Shown: one piece after another, positions 1-7,939 of the stretch | Position numbering within the stretch: the first letter of the stretch is position 1 | Layout: the number at the start of each line of letters is the position of its first letter | Assembly (NCBI RefSeq): GCF_000330505.1 | Contig: NW_004440417.1 | Coordinates: forward strand, 4,275-18,548 | Reading direction: 5' to 3' | Source of the DNA: Entamoeba invadens IP1 | Taxonomy: Eukaryota > Evosea > Mastigamoebida > Endamoebidae | DNA length: 14,274 nucleotides | Made by a program: the position numbers and the translations under genes | Notes under the pieces: model-generated | What the model saw: only the letters and a program-made list of their open reading frames with translations | The model's database searches: none | What the model was told of the DNA's origin: nothing

Positions 1-966
1 GAGTTGTAGCTTATTTGCAGAAAAAGAAGACAAAGCAAGAACTGCAAAACTGCATAGAAAAGAATCCCCAGAAAACAAGTCGATTGCAGTGGTTTTGAAT
101 GCCATTCCTAAAAATATAAACTCCTTCTTCTTTGAGCAGTGGAAGTCCAAAAAGGAGGCTGGTATTATTGCTAAAATGTTTGAGAATGTCGCATGCAACA
201 GAGATATCTCAGGAAAAGCATCTAAGAACTGCAACATCAAAAGAGATGCATTCATTCAAGTGGTGAGAATGCAGGAAAAGGCAACCTTTTGTGGGACGAG
301 GAAGGCAACCATTACTAGAAACAATTCTGATGCACGATGCTACTGCTGCAAAGACCAGATAACCAACATTAGACACATCTTGCTGAGTTGTCTAATAACC
401 AAGAAGTCCCAAATAGCCAGACATAATGTAGTCTGTGACAAAATCCATATGGCATAGCTGAAGAGGCTGAAGATGATAGATGAGAACACCTTAATGACGG
501 TGTTTCCCAAAGACATGTACGACGAAAAGAAGAAGAATGTGGTCATTGCCGAAAGAAATCTGCTCTGTGATGACAGACAAAGCTTTGCTCGAAGACCCGA
601 CATTTATTGGCAAGACAGTGAAGCCAAAAAGGGTTATGTGGTTGATGTCACAATTGTAAAAGATGAAAACCTCGCCACTGCTTACTTCCGAAAAGTGTCA
701 AAATACAGCACACTTTGTGAGAAGCTTTGAAGTGCAAGGAATCTGCGAAGTGTGACCACTGTTCCTGTGGTCAAACGATCAGCGGACTGATAAACAAGCT
801 CTCTGTGGAAAGGATAGAAAAGCTGTTGAAGATCAGATTGGACCTCCCTAAGATAATTAGTGATGTCACAATCTCTAGTATGAAGGATCTGATGACTTAC
901 TTGAGTCATGGGAGAGCTTCCTTTGAGCTAGGAAACTCACTAGATTGTTCTCCACATGACGAATAG
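1..966 (+). mobile_element. Non-LTR retrotransposon, decayed 3' part of the ORF (zinc finger + restriction-like endonuclease)
   Basis: The frame is open from base 2 into the window, so the element continues to the left. At 338-391 it encodes a zinc finger of form C-X2-C-X8-H-X4-C, followed by an RHN motif (about 419-427). At 596-646 comes P-D-X14-D (RPDI ... VVDVTI), then K-rich KVSKY. This order is that of the C-terminal domain of R2/R4-type non-LTR elements, and PD-X12-14-D is described for Entamoeba LINE endonucleases, which nick target DNA for reverse transcription. The copy is dead: an in-frame TAG at 455-457 and TGA at 728-730 interrupt the frame. After a VPVV motif near 770 the homology moves to another frame (about 786), which ends at the TAG at 964-966. 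The reverse transcriptase lies outside the window. The element's 3' end and any target-site duplication could not be placed; the GA-rich stretch 967-1060 may be its 3' UTR. Confidence 0.8.
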
Positions 967-1108
967 GGAACATAGAGTCCCGAAGGCGAAGAGACGGTTG
1001 AAGGATAAGACTGCTCCGAGCCATGTAATCCAATAACAAATCAAATTGAAAATGCATTATTGAATTCTTGGTGGTTAGACCACAGGAATTTCATGACAAA
1101 TTTTTAAA

Positions 1109-1118
1109 TTTAACTTAA
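1109..1118. repeat. Left 10-bp target-site duplication of the inverted-repeat element
   Basis: TTTAACTTAA is identical to 1548-1557 and sits 3 nt outside the left inverted repeat, matching the 3-nt offset on the right. The word is AT-rich and nearly palindromic, so chance is not excluded. Confidence 0.65.
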
Positions 1119-1547
1119 AAGACCTACATTGACCACCACATTACCTCTAAAAATATATTTATTTTTTTTTCTATTTCGAATTATATTCAAATTAAAATTA
1201 TAGTAAATAGGAAACTTTGACTGTATTTGGTCTGGTTCCCGTAATCAAGAAATGCCGAAAAATTAACTCGAGTTAGTGGAAACCGAGTGAGATGGAGCAT
1301 TAAAAGGAAGGCTCTGAAGGCCGCACTCAAACAGTCTGTTTGTGCACCGTTTCACCCACTTTCCAAGTCCTCCCTTGGCGCGGACCCCCCGCAAGCGGGG
1401 GAACCACATCCGCATCCACACAGTACGGACAAGGAAAGTGGGTGACATGGGGACGCACAAACAGTGACTGAAAGGTGGACTTTCTTTAAAATACACTCGC
1501 GGCAAATATTTTTTTTGGTAAAGGTGATGGTGGTCAATGTAGGTTCC
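1119..1547. mobile_element. Non-autonomous inverted-repeat transposon (MITE-like, Mutator-type target duplication)
   Basis: A perfect 17-bp inverted repeat, ACCTACATTGACCACCA, lies at 1122-1138 and in reverse complement at 1528-1544. Exactly 3 nt outside each arm is the same 10-bp word TTTAACTTAA (1109-1118 and 1548-1557) in direct orientation, as expected for a target-site duplication. Elements of this shape with 9-11 bp duplications are typical of the Mutator/MULE superfamily, which is known in Entamoeba. No transposase is encoded: the two ORF-sized frames on the - strand inside it have no recognisable motif. The core is much richer in G+C than its surroundings and folds back on itself. The superfamily assignment rests only on duplication length. 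Confidence 0.72.
1336..1464. repeat. Internal GC-rich foldback inside the transposon
   Basis: CTGTTTGTGC (1336-1345) and TCACCCACTTTCC (1352-1364) reappear in reverse complement as GGAAAGTGGGTGA (1433-1445) and GCACAAACAG (1455-1464). This gives 23 paired bases interrupted by a 6-by-9 nt internal loop. Within the loop, CCCCCGC-AA-GCGGGGG (1386-1401) forms a second, tight hairpin, itself flanked by GCGGA (1380-1384) and TCCGC (1409-1413). The structure is read directly; any function, such as transposase binding or a structured transcript, is unknown. Confidence 0.7.
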
Positions 1548-1557
1548 TTTAACTTAA
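1548..1557. repeat. Right 10-bp target-site duplication of the inverted-repeat element
   Basis: TTTAACTTAA, same orientation as 1109-1118, 3 nt outside the right inverted repeat (1528-1544). Confidence 0.65.
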
Positions 1558-1935
1558 TTAATTGATTTTATACTGCTACTTTTTAAATCATGAAAAATTA
1601 ACAACAACCTTAATATTAGTCAAACAAAGACATCGATTTGATTTTTAAGTTTTTGGTTTTTATTATTTTAAAAAATGATTTATTTACAAATTTGTAAGTC
1701 ATATGCTGCTTCACTACTTTTTTATTTGGCCAATGAATTTTCAAGATCTTTTTTCTTTAAAATATTAGGGGTTTGGTATGACTTTGCCTTGACGTGAGAC
1801 AAGCCCTTTTTTATTGTATCGAAACTATTTACAAACTAAATATTAAGTTCAAATCTAATAAATATTATTTTATTCCATTTTTTACTTTTAAAAATTGCTG
1901 TAAATAACAAAATTTAAAACTGTATTTGTAATTTG
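1558..1935. other. AT-rich spacer upstream of the 590-aa gene
   Basis: 378 bases without a plausible gene. It should contain the promoter of the gene starting at 1936. The only candidate element seen is AAATTTAAAACT at 1910-1921. Confidence 0.6.
1910..1921 (+). promoter_or_regulatory. Possible TATA-like core element
   Basis: AAATTTAAAACT ends 14 nt before the ATG at 1936. The same 12-mer occurs, oriented toward its gene, upstream of the aminopeptidase (7570-7581). It resembles the TATA-like element (about GTATTTAAA) of Entamoeba promoters. In AT-rich DNA the match may be accidental. Confidence 0.3.
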
Positions 1936-3757
1936 ATGGAAACAGAAACTCCGTCATACAATTCTTGGGCAAGTTGGTACAAATCAACATACACTGAACC
2001 AAGACACAAAAAACAACCAACAAAGAAGACAGAAACACATCCGCAACACATTGGATATGAGAAACCCTCTTTACTAGAACAAAAAACAACAGTCCCAATA
2101 AAACATAATGTTCCATCAGCACAAACATTTCACGATGGAGCTATTTCGTGGGACTCGTGGTATTCAAAGCAACAATCATTCACTACAAAAGAAGATGATG
2201 ACAAAACACAAAATTGTGATGCTGATACGAATGATCAAACAAAAAGGTTTCCAAATGCATTCAAAAATCGCAACTTTCGGAATAGGTCAGTAGTCTCCGC
2301 ACAACCACCACAAAGACAAAATGAAGGCTCAACTATCAGCTCTGAAAGTCTTCTTGTCGACTCTAATTCAAAACAACGAAATGAAGCTACACAAAACTTC
2401 GTTGATTTAACAAGAAGACAACGATTGTATATACAACCTCCACAACAATTGGAAAGACGAGACCAGGGAGTTGATAACTTGACAACAAAAGACGTAATTG
2501 ATCCAAGTTCACTCATAAGAAAAGAAAGAGAAAATACTCACTACCAACAATACACAACCCCGTTTGTTTCTTTGGGGACGTTTGGAGGTTTGGGATCTGT
2601 TCAAAACACACAACCCTTAAAAGTTAAAACAAATGAATTACCAAAACCAATTCCAGATTTTATAAATTGTGACGACAACGAAATTTGTGTGAACGATAAC
2701 GAGAAAAACTCGAATATTACGAGTAAGGCTGTAGAAAAAGAACACAACATTTCTTCAATTAACTTGAATATGGAAGAAGATGTGGGCGTCGAGTTCAACA
2801 ATGTAACAAATAATGTTTTGATGGAAGAAGAAGCTGTATCTGTTCCATTAAAGTCGACAACACCAATCATCTCTTCAGACCAAATCACTGAGGTTTCACA
2901 AGCTCATCAAATGTCGTCTTTAATTGAAAGTGGCAAAAACGATCGACCAATTGAAACTGCTTTGTTCACATGTTCTCTTAATGAGCAAAACCCTCTCATA
3001 ATAGAACCAAAAAAGGTTGGTCAACGAACTGATTCGTGTTTTGCTCAAGTGACTGATCTGTTGACTGAAGATGAAATTACTGATTGCACAGTCTCGTCGA
3101 CAGAAACGGCTGAAGTTACTGACGATGAGATCGATATTGGGTCCGAGTGGGTTGACCCAAAAAGTGTATATTTCTTCCACTCAAAACTAAGAGAAATTCA
3201 CCCAATTATGCAACACGCGAACATTCTGTTCAGTTTGTCGTTTGTAGAGACTCTGTGCCGATATGGGGAAGACTTACAATATTGGCCAGAGGAGTCCTTT
3301 AACGTTTTGTTTGACAAACGCCGTCTTCAAGGTGTCGTGACTTCTTATATTCGGAGTGGACAAATCAGTCATGAAATTATGTGGAGAGTTAAAACTATGA
3401 GAAAGGTGAGACTGTTTTTGGCAAAGCTTCAATGCGAGCAAAAGACAGTGTTTCCTTTTATTAGTCGGAATTGGTGTGACAATCTTTTCGAAGACAAACA
3501 CAAAAATGAATTGGCACAACAATGGAGTTTTACAAATGACTTGGAACTCATTGTATGTGTCTGTACATATGGTGTTGGCGTATATAATTTGTACATCCAG
3601 AATTACGTCATCAACACCATTCTTGAAACACAGTTTGGACTCTGTTTGTTATTTATCTATTTCACATTAAAGAAAAATAAACTCATTGATAGACACTCTC
3701 CATGAAAAGACTCTGTTACTCGAACGAAGACTTATACATTTAGTGAAAGCCCTTTGA
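1936..3757 (+). CDS. Uncharacterised 590-aa protein: disordered N-terminal part, folded C-terminal part (two exons)
   Basis: Exon 1 is 1936-3643 and exon 2 is 3693-3757, joined across a 49-nt intron (GTTTGTT...GATAG). ATG at 1936 is preferred over the in-frame TTG just before it. Residues 1-400 are rich in Gln, Asn, Thr, Ser and charged residues, with no recognisable domain, and are probably disordered. They hold a duplicated SW-x-SWY motif (residues 10-15 and 71-76). Residues 400-590 (from W405) look folded, hydrophobic and Trp/Tyr-containing. The stretch around W530 has a pattern W...D-LELIV...YG.G, and the restored end reads LHEKTLLLERRLIHLVKAL. This faintly recalls SANT/SLIDE-like modules of CHD chromatin remodellers, but I do not assign it. 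There is no signal peptide or convincing membrane span: the apparent hydrophobic unspliced tail is intron translation. Function unknown. Confidence 0.75.
3644..3692 (+). other. Intron of the 590-aa gene
   Basis: 49 nt, starts GTTTGTTATTT and ends GATAG. Removing it joins T (phase 1) to AC, giving Tyr570, and opens 20 further codons with charged, helix-like composition before TGA (3755-3757). Unspliced reading gives a low-complexity hydrophobic tail. Confidence 0.8.
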
Positions 3758-4099
3758 ACAGTTTCACACACAATTGTAATTGTAAGATTGTAAATATTTC
3801 ACTTTTAATTCTCGATTTAAAATATCCATTCATTCACACAACATTTTTAAAATATGATGAAAATTGGAACTCCTTAGTTTGTTTATATGAAGTTAGTTGG
3901 TAAAAAAACTTGGCTCTTTTTTAAGATTAATTATATTTTATTATAAACAACCATTTAGTATTAGTTTCTATTTTTAATTCTATTGAGATTCATATTTTAT
4001 TTAAAATTAAATTCTGAATGTGTACATATTACACCTGTAAATTGTTCTTATTTGGTTTTACACATTGACTCCTTCACACCAAATTTCTCACTAATTTAA
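3758..4099. other. AT-rich spacer before the Hsp70 pseudogene
   Basis: 342 bases. No coding or RNA gene signal seen. It presumably holds the 3' UTR of the 590-aa gene. A TAA at 4097-4099 lies directly before the first recognisable Hsp70 codons. Confidence 0.6.
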
Positions 4100-5256
4100 A
4101 TGAGACAAACAACAAAGAATGCATGCATCAATGTGTTCAGAATCATCAACAAGCCAACAACACTTGCATGGACTTGACAAGAAGACAGAGAAAGAAAAGA
4201 ACGTCTTAATTTTTGATATTGGTGGTGAAACATTTGATGTGTCAATTTTCGCGATTAATAATGTTTTTTTGAAGTGAAGGCAACAAATGGCAACAATATT
4301 GGTGGTGAAGACTATGATGATAGAATGGTCAACCACTTCATTGTGGAGTTCAAGAAGAAGAACAAAAAGACATCACAACAATACAAGAAGGTGTGTTCTT
4401 GAGTCAAACGACTCGGGACATTACGTGAAAGGACAAAGCGAACACTATCGTCTGCAACAACAACTATTTTATTGAAGTTGATAAACTGAGTGATATAATC
4501 AACGTACGTTTATCACAAGAGCATATTTTGAAGAATTCAACATCGACCTCTTCATGATCGATGTTGAATTCGATAATAGAATTCAAAGTCGATAATAGAA
4601 CCAGTTGAGAAGTTTTTGAAGACGCCAAACTAAACAAAGGAAGCATTGACGACGTTGTGCTGATTGGTGGATCAACTCGTATTCCAAAGGTTGTGCAGAT
4701 ACTACAAGACTTTTTCAATGGGAATGAGTTCAACAAGAGCATGAACTCAGATGAGGCTATTGTTTGTGGTGATGCTGTACGGGCTGCTGTTCTGACTGGA
4801 AATGGTAAAAGACAACAGAAGATGTGTTGCTGCTTGATGTTGCGCCATTGACGCTTGACATTGAGACAGCAGGCGGTGTGACGACTGTACTGATCCTACG
4901 AAACTCGACAATTCCAGCAAAGAAGTCACAAATATTTCGACAAGCAGCCATGCGCGTTCATTTGAGTCTTTGAAGGTGAGACATCTATGACATCACACTG
5001 CAACCTGCTTGGCAAGTTTGAGTTGAGTGGCATCCCACCCGCACCACGTGGTGTCCCACAAGTCGAAGTCACATTTGACATTGATGCAAATGGGATTCTG
5101 AATGTCTCAGCTGAAAACAAGACAACAGGAAAGAAGAACAAGACCACAATGGAAGACTCTCAAAGTTGCAGACGCAGAGAAGTTCAAGGCGGGGGACGAC
5201 AGGATCAAAAAACTTGTCGAGGCAAAAATATAAACAACGAGACAATTCAAAAATAA
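4100..5256 (+). pseudogene. Hsp70 (cytosolic type) pseudogene, truncated at both ends with many frameshifts
   Basis: Hsp70 signatures follow in the right order but in several frames: RQ-TK and [10 protein letters not shown] (4103-4159), [17 protein letters not shown] (4176-4226), [13 protein letters not shown] (about 4301-4339), the ERAKRTLSS-like helix (about 4427-4453), [13 protein letters not shown] (4654-4692), APLTL-IETAGGV (about 4850-4880), [20 protein letters not shown] (about 5002-5061) and [16 protein letters not shown] (about 5068-5115), then ADAEKFK (about 5167-5187). Hsp70s are ATP-driven chaperones. The copy lacks roughly the first 150 residues of the ATPase domain and most of the C-terminal lid. 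Breaks seen: TGA at 4175-4177; a frame change at the T7 run 4263-4269; in-frame TGA at 4400-4402; several shifts and an inserted inverted repeat at 4533-4590; further shifts near 4807, 4970 and 5150. The closest relative is expected to be the cytosolic Hsp70 of the same genome. Confidence 0.92.
4533..4571. repeat. Perfect 14-bp inverted repeat inside the Hsp70 pseudogene
   Basis: GAATTCAACATCGA (4533-4546) and its exact reverse complement (4558-4571) are separated by 11 nt. The left arm encodes the FNID part of the Hsp70 FEEFNIDLF motif. The right arm interrupts the expected EPVEKFL continuation, so it looks like a templated inverted copy. A short direct repeat TCGATAATAGAA follows (about 4570-4581 and 4590-4601). 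Confidence 0.85.
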
Positions 5257-5805
5257 AAAATGACAAACTTGTTGGAGTTGGAGTCGCATAATATAAAATG
5301 ATTCTGACTGGTAAGAAATCGGTTTGTTTCCAAAACTAAAGACAAAAAACTTTGAAAAGTACTTTATGCTTACGCAGTATTTTATCTTTAACAATTGTAA
5401 CATCAATCAAATACCATTGTTTGTTGCACTGCCAAAATATGTTCTGTTATTTGTAAATTATTTTTTTTCAACAAAAAGATTTGTTTTAGACATTACCACA
5501 CTCTTGTTTCCTTAATTATCAAAGTGCTTAAGTGTAATTCCTGGATTTATTTGTTTCATTGTTTTTAGTTTCTCTAGTACACTGACTTGGATGAATTTGT
5601 AAACATAATTATGTCTGTCTATATGAGACTTTTTAGTCACAAATCAACTGATGTGACCATGTGGTGTGGTTTGTTTGATATTGTAAATATACCAAACAAT
5701 AATTATTACAAGTTCTTAACAGTAATAACATTTCTCGTCTTTATAACATTTTTTGAACTGTAAACGTCCATTGCACTTTCCTCCCGAATTGTAAGTATTT
5801 AAGAA
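5257..5805. other. AT-rich spacer between convergent pseudogene and aminopeptidase
   Basis: 549 bases. The ORF-length stretch at 5324-5515 is composed of AT-driven Phe/Leu/Lys codons and has no motif. Nothing else recognised; part must be the 3' UTR of the aminopeptidase. Confidence 0.6.
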
Positions 5806-7539
5806 TTAAATTAATTCAACTGTATTCTCTAAAATCCAAGTCTTTGTCTTTGCACTTTCCACATGAGGCAAAATATCCCTCAAGATGAGTTTATTATACG
5901 TGTTAATCCACTTTTTCTCTTCAGTACTCAAGAGTTCGGTCATAATCAATTTCATACAATAAGGCACTTTAGTCAAACTTTCAAAGCCAAAATGGGTCTC
6001 ATCTCTCTCGACAACGATGACTTGGTTTTCTATTCTTATTCCAAATTCATTTTCTAAGTACACCCCAGGCTCTATAGTGATACACATCCCTTCGTGAAAC
6101 ACTTTATCATCTCTAAACGATGGAGGACTTTCATGTACCATCATATAGAGTCCTACCCCATGACCAGTTCCATGTTTGTATTCCCAATTTTCCTTGAGAA
6201 GTGGTTCTCGTGCTACAACATCGAGTTCTTTTGCTGTTTTAGTCTTCTCAAAGACTTCCATGAGTAAGTCGATATGTCCTTGTAACACTCTTGTATATGC
6301 TCTTCTGACCTTTTCCTCGACATTCAAAACACTCCCGTAGTAATTTGTTCGTGTCACATCCGTTGTTGCTCCGTCGGGGTATTGTCCGCCAACATCACAC
6401 AATAACAAAGAGTTCCAATCAATAACACTATTTTGTTTTTCAGTAGCTCTATAATGGACAATTGCTCCATTCTTACCCGTGGCTATTATAGACTCAAAAC
6501 TTGGTCCATTGTATTCCTTATTTTGTACTCTCAAACTCTCTAAGTACTTAGATGCGTCTAATTCACTCACACAATTTTCATTGACTGAAGCAAAGAAATC
6601 ACATAATGTTTTACTATCGATGTCATGGAGTCGTTGAGTGGTCGTAACTTCCTTCTCAAGTTTGACTGATTTCATTATTTTGAGGTCTTCAATGGTGTCA
6701 AACAAATGTTTTCCAGATCCCACCAAAATCTGCTCAACGCGCACGTTTGTGGATTTTGCGTCATATGCAACTTCGTCTCCGACTAATTCCAAGAACTTTT
6801 CATAAAAACTGTCATAAGGCAGAACGTCGACGTTAGCTTCTTTGATTTGCAAAATGTGTTGAAGAGTCTGCACCTTTTTTTCATCTGAAATAAACAAGAC
6901 GGCTCTCTCTTGTGTTACAATAGCAAAACAGTAAGCTACTGGGATATACGGCACATCACTTCCTCTCACATTAAACAGCCAACAAACATCGTCAAGGGCA
7001 GTGAGTACAACACTTCTGTTCTTATAGACTTCCCTCACTTGTTCAAGTTTCTTTGCCACGGACAGTTGAGCTCCCAGAAATGGGTAAACGTCCAAATGAA
7101 TTAACTTCCCACCAATCATTTGTTCGATGAAATCGACATCTTTCATTGGAACTCCTTTCTCCTTTAAACTGGTGTAAAACTCAGAAGGCGTCGTTCGATA
7201 ATCAAACCCGACATACTGTGACGGGGAAATGTTATCAGCAAGATATTCAAAGACCTTCGGCGTGGTCTTCTCAGTCGCTTTCATTAAGGTGTAGCACGAA
7301 GGTAGTTGGGCTGTTGCTTGAATGTAATATCGCCCATCCGTCCACAAAAGTGCTTCTTGTTGGGTTATAACCACCACAGCGGCTGAACCAGTAAAGCCAC
7401 ATAGAAATTCGACTTGTTTGAAGTGTGAATTAATATATTCAGAACAATGGGGGTCAGATATGCGAAGAACATAGAAAGAAACGTCTGATCGGCGCATTTC
7501 CTCTCGAAGTTTAGAGAGACGTGCTTGATATTCCGACAT
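5806..7539 (-). CDS. Xaa-Pro aminopeptidase (aminopeptidase P, peptidase family M24B), cytosolic type
   Basis: 577 aa, intronless, complete. The enzyme removes the N-terminal residue from peptides with proline in position 2 and uses two metal ions. The two N-terminal creatinase-like domains span about 1-310 (LLWTDGRYYIQA at 65-76, GFDYRTTPSEF at 111-121, ALDDVCWLFNVRGSD at 181-195). The catalytic pita-bread domain is about 310-520. Expected metal ligands are all present: Asp382 (CDVGGQY), Asp394 (TTDVTRT), His460 (HGTGHGVG), Glu490 (TIEPGVY) and Glu504 (GIRIENQ). The substrate-pocket histidines are His362 and His469 (VHESPP). A C-terminal extension typical of the eukaryotic three-domain form follows (520-577, WINTYNK). 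No signal peptide, so cytosolic. Length is slightly below the usual 600-620. Oddity: the two Asp ligands are 12 residues apart rather than the 11 I expect for the family, because of an extra Ala in DGATTD. Start ATG at 7537-7539; divergent from the Rab gene. Confidence 0.96.
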   Translation of the reverse strand: MSEYQARLSKLREEMRRSDVSFYVLRISDPHCSEYINSHFKQVEFLCGFTGSAAVVVITQQEALLWTDGRYYIQATAQLPSCYTLMKATEKTTPKVFEYLADNISPSQYVGFDYRTTPSEFYTSLKEKGVPMKDVDFIEQMIGGKLIHLDVYPFLGAQLSVAKKLEQVREVYKNRSVVLTALDDVCWLFNVRGSDVPYIPVAYCFAIVTQERAVLFISDEKKVQTLQHILQIKEANVDVLPYDSFYEKFLELVGDEVAYDAKSTNVRVEQILVGSGKHLFDTIEDLKIMKSVKLEKEVTTTQRLHDIDSKTLCDFFASVNENCVSELDASKYLESLRVQNKEYNGPSFESIIATGKNGAIVHYRATEKQNSVIDWNSLLLCDVGGQYPDGATTDVTRTNYYGSVLNVEEKVRRAYTRVLQGHIDLLMEVFEKTKTAKELDVVAREPLLKENWEYKHGTGHGVGLYMMVHESPPSFRDDKVFHEGMCITIEPGVYLENEFGIRIENQVIVVERDETHFGFESLTKVPYCMKLIMTELLSTEEKKWINTYNKLILRDILPHVESAKTKTWILENTVELI

Positions 7540-7549
7540 TCTTATAATT

Positions 7550-7563
7550 CAATCTCGAGATTG
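7550..7563. repeat. 14-bp perfect palindrome just upstream of the aminopeptidase start
   Basis: CAATCTCGAGATTG is its own reverse complement and ends 10 nt before the ATG at 7539. It lies in the likely 5' leader or core promoter. It could be a protein-binding site or chance. Confidence 0.5.
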
Positions 7564-7569
7564 TGTTGA

Positions 7570-7581
7570 AGTTTTAAATTT
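7570..7581 (-). promoter_or_regulatory. Possible TATA-like core element of the aminopeptidase
   Basis: On the - strand this reads AAATTTAAAACT, 30 nt before the ATG. The identical 12-mer precedes the gene at 1936. Confidence 0.3.
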
Positions 7582-7939
7582 ATTGAAGTAAAACTATAAT
7601 ATAATTGTAAATATTATTTTAATAACTAATTATTCAAAATAGTTTTGCTTTTTATTATTTTTTATTTTATAATATTATAATAAATATATTATAATAAAAA
7701 AACTATAACTATTTTTAGAACAATTATAATAAATAATATATAAAAATATACTATTTATAATACTAATTATTTTTATTGAAATTTGAGCCCGTCAACGAGT
7801 GACGAGGTTCTTTTTTTAAAAAATTCATAGTAAAACATTAGTAAAAATAATAAACTAAATATGGACCATTTGAATTACCAAAATAGTTACTTACAAAAAA
7901 ACAAAAAAAAAACTAAAAAACTCCAAATCCGAAAAAAGG

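Larger units (their letters stand above)
7540..7939. other. Divergent intergenic region between aminopeptidase and Rab
   Basis: 400 very AT-rich bases that must hold both promoters. The one GC-richer patch, at 7787-7811, contains CGTCA-ACGAG-TGACG, a weak 5-bp hairpin. No RNA gene was recognised. An open frame with ATG at 7861 runs into the Rab gene and is discussed with it. Confidence 0.6.

Noticed and set aside
1263..1537. Two overlapping - strand frames in the GC-rich transposon core
   Set aside because: Open only because of high G+C. No motif, and they mirror each other through the inverted repeat; no transposase features.
3601..3705. Hydrophobic C-terminal membrane segment of the 590-aa protein
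   Set aside because: It is translation of an intron with perfect GTTTGTT donor; splicing gives a charged helical end instead.
5324..5515. 63-codon + strand frame
   Set aside because: Phe/Leu/Asn-rich translation of AT-rich spacer without a recognisable feature.
7787..7811. GC-richer patch with a small hairpin followed by a T run, as a possible Pol III RNA gene
   Set aside because: No tRNA cloverleaf, no matching A and B boxes, and a stem of only 5 bp.
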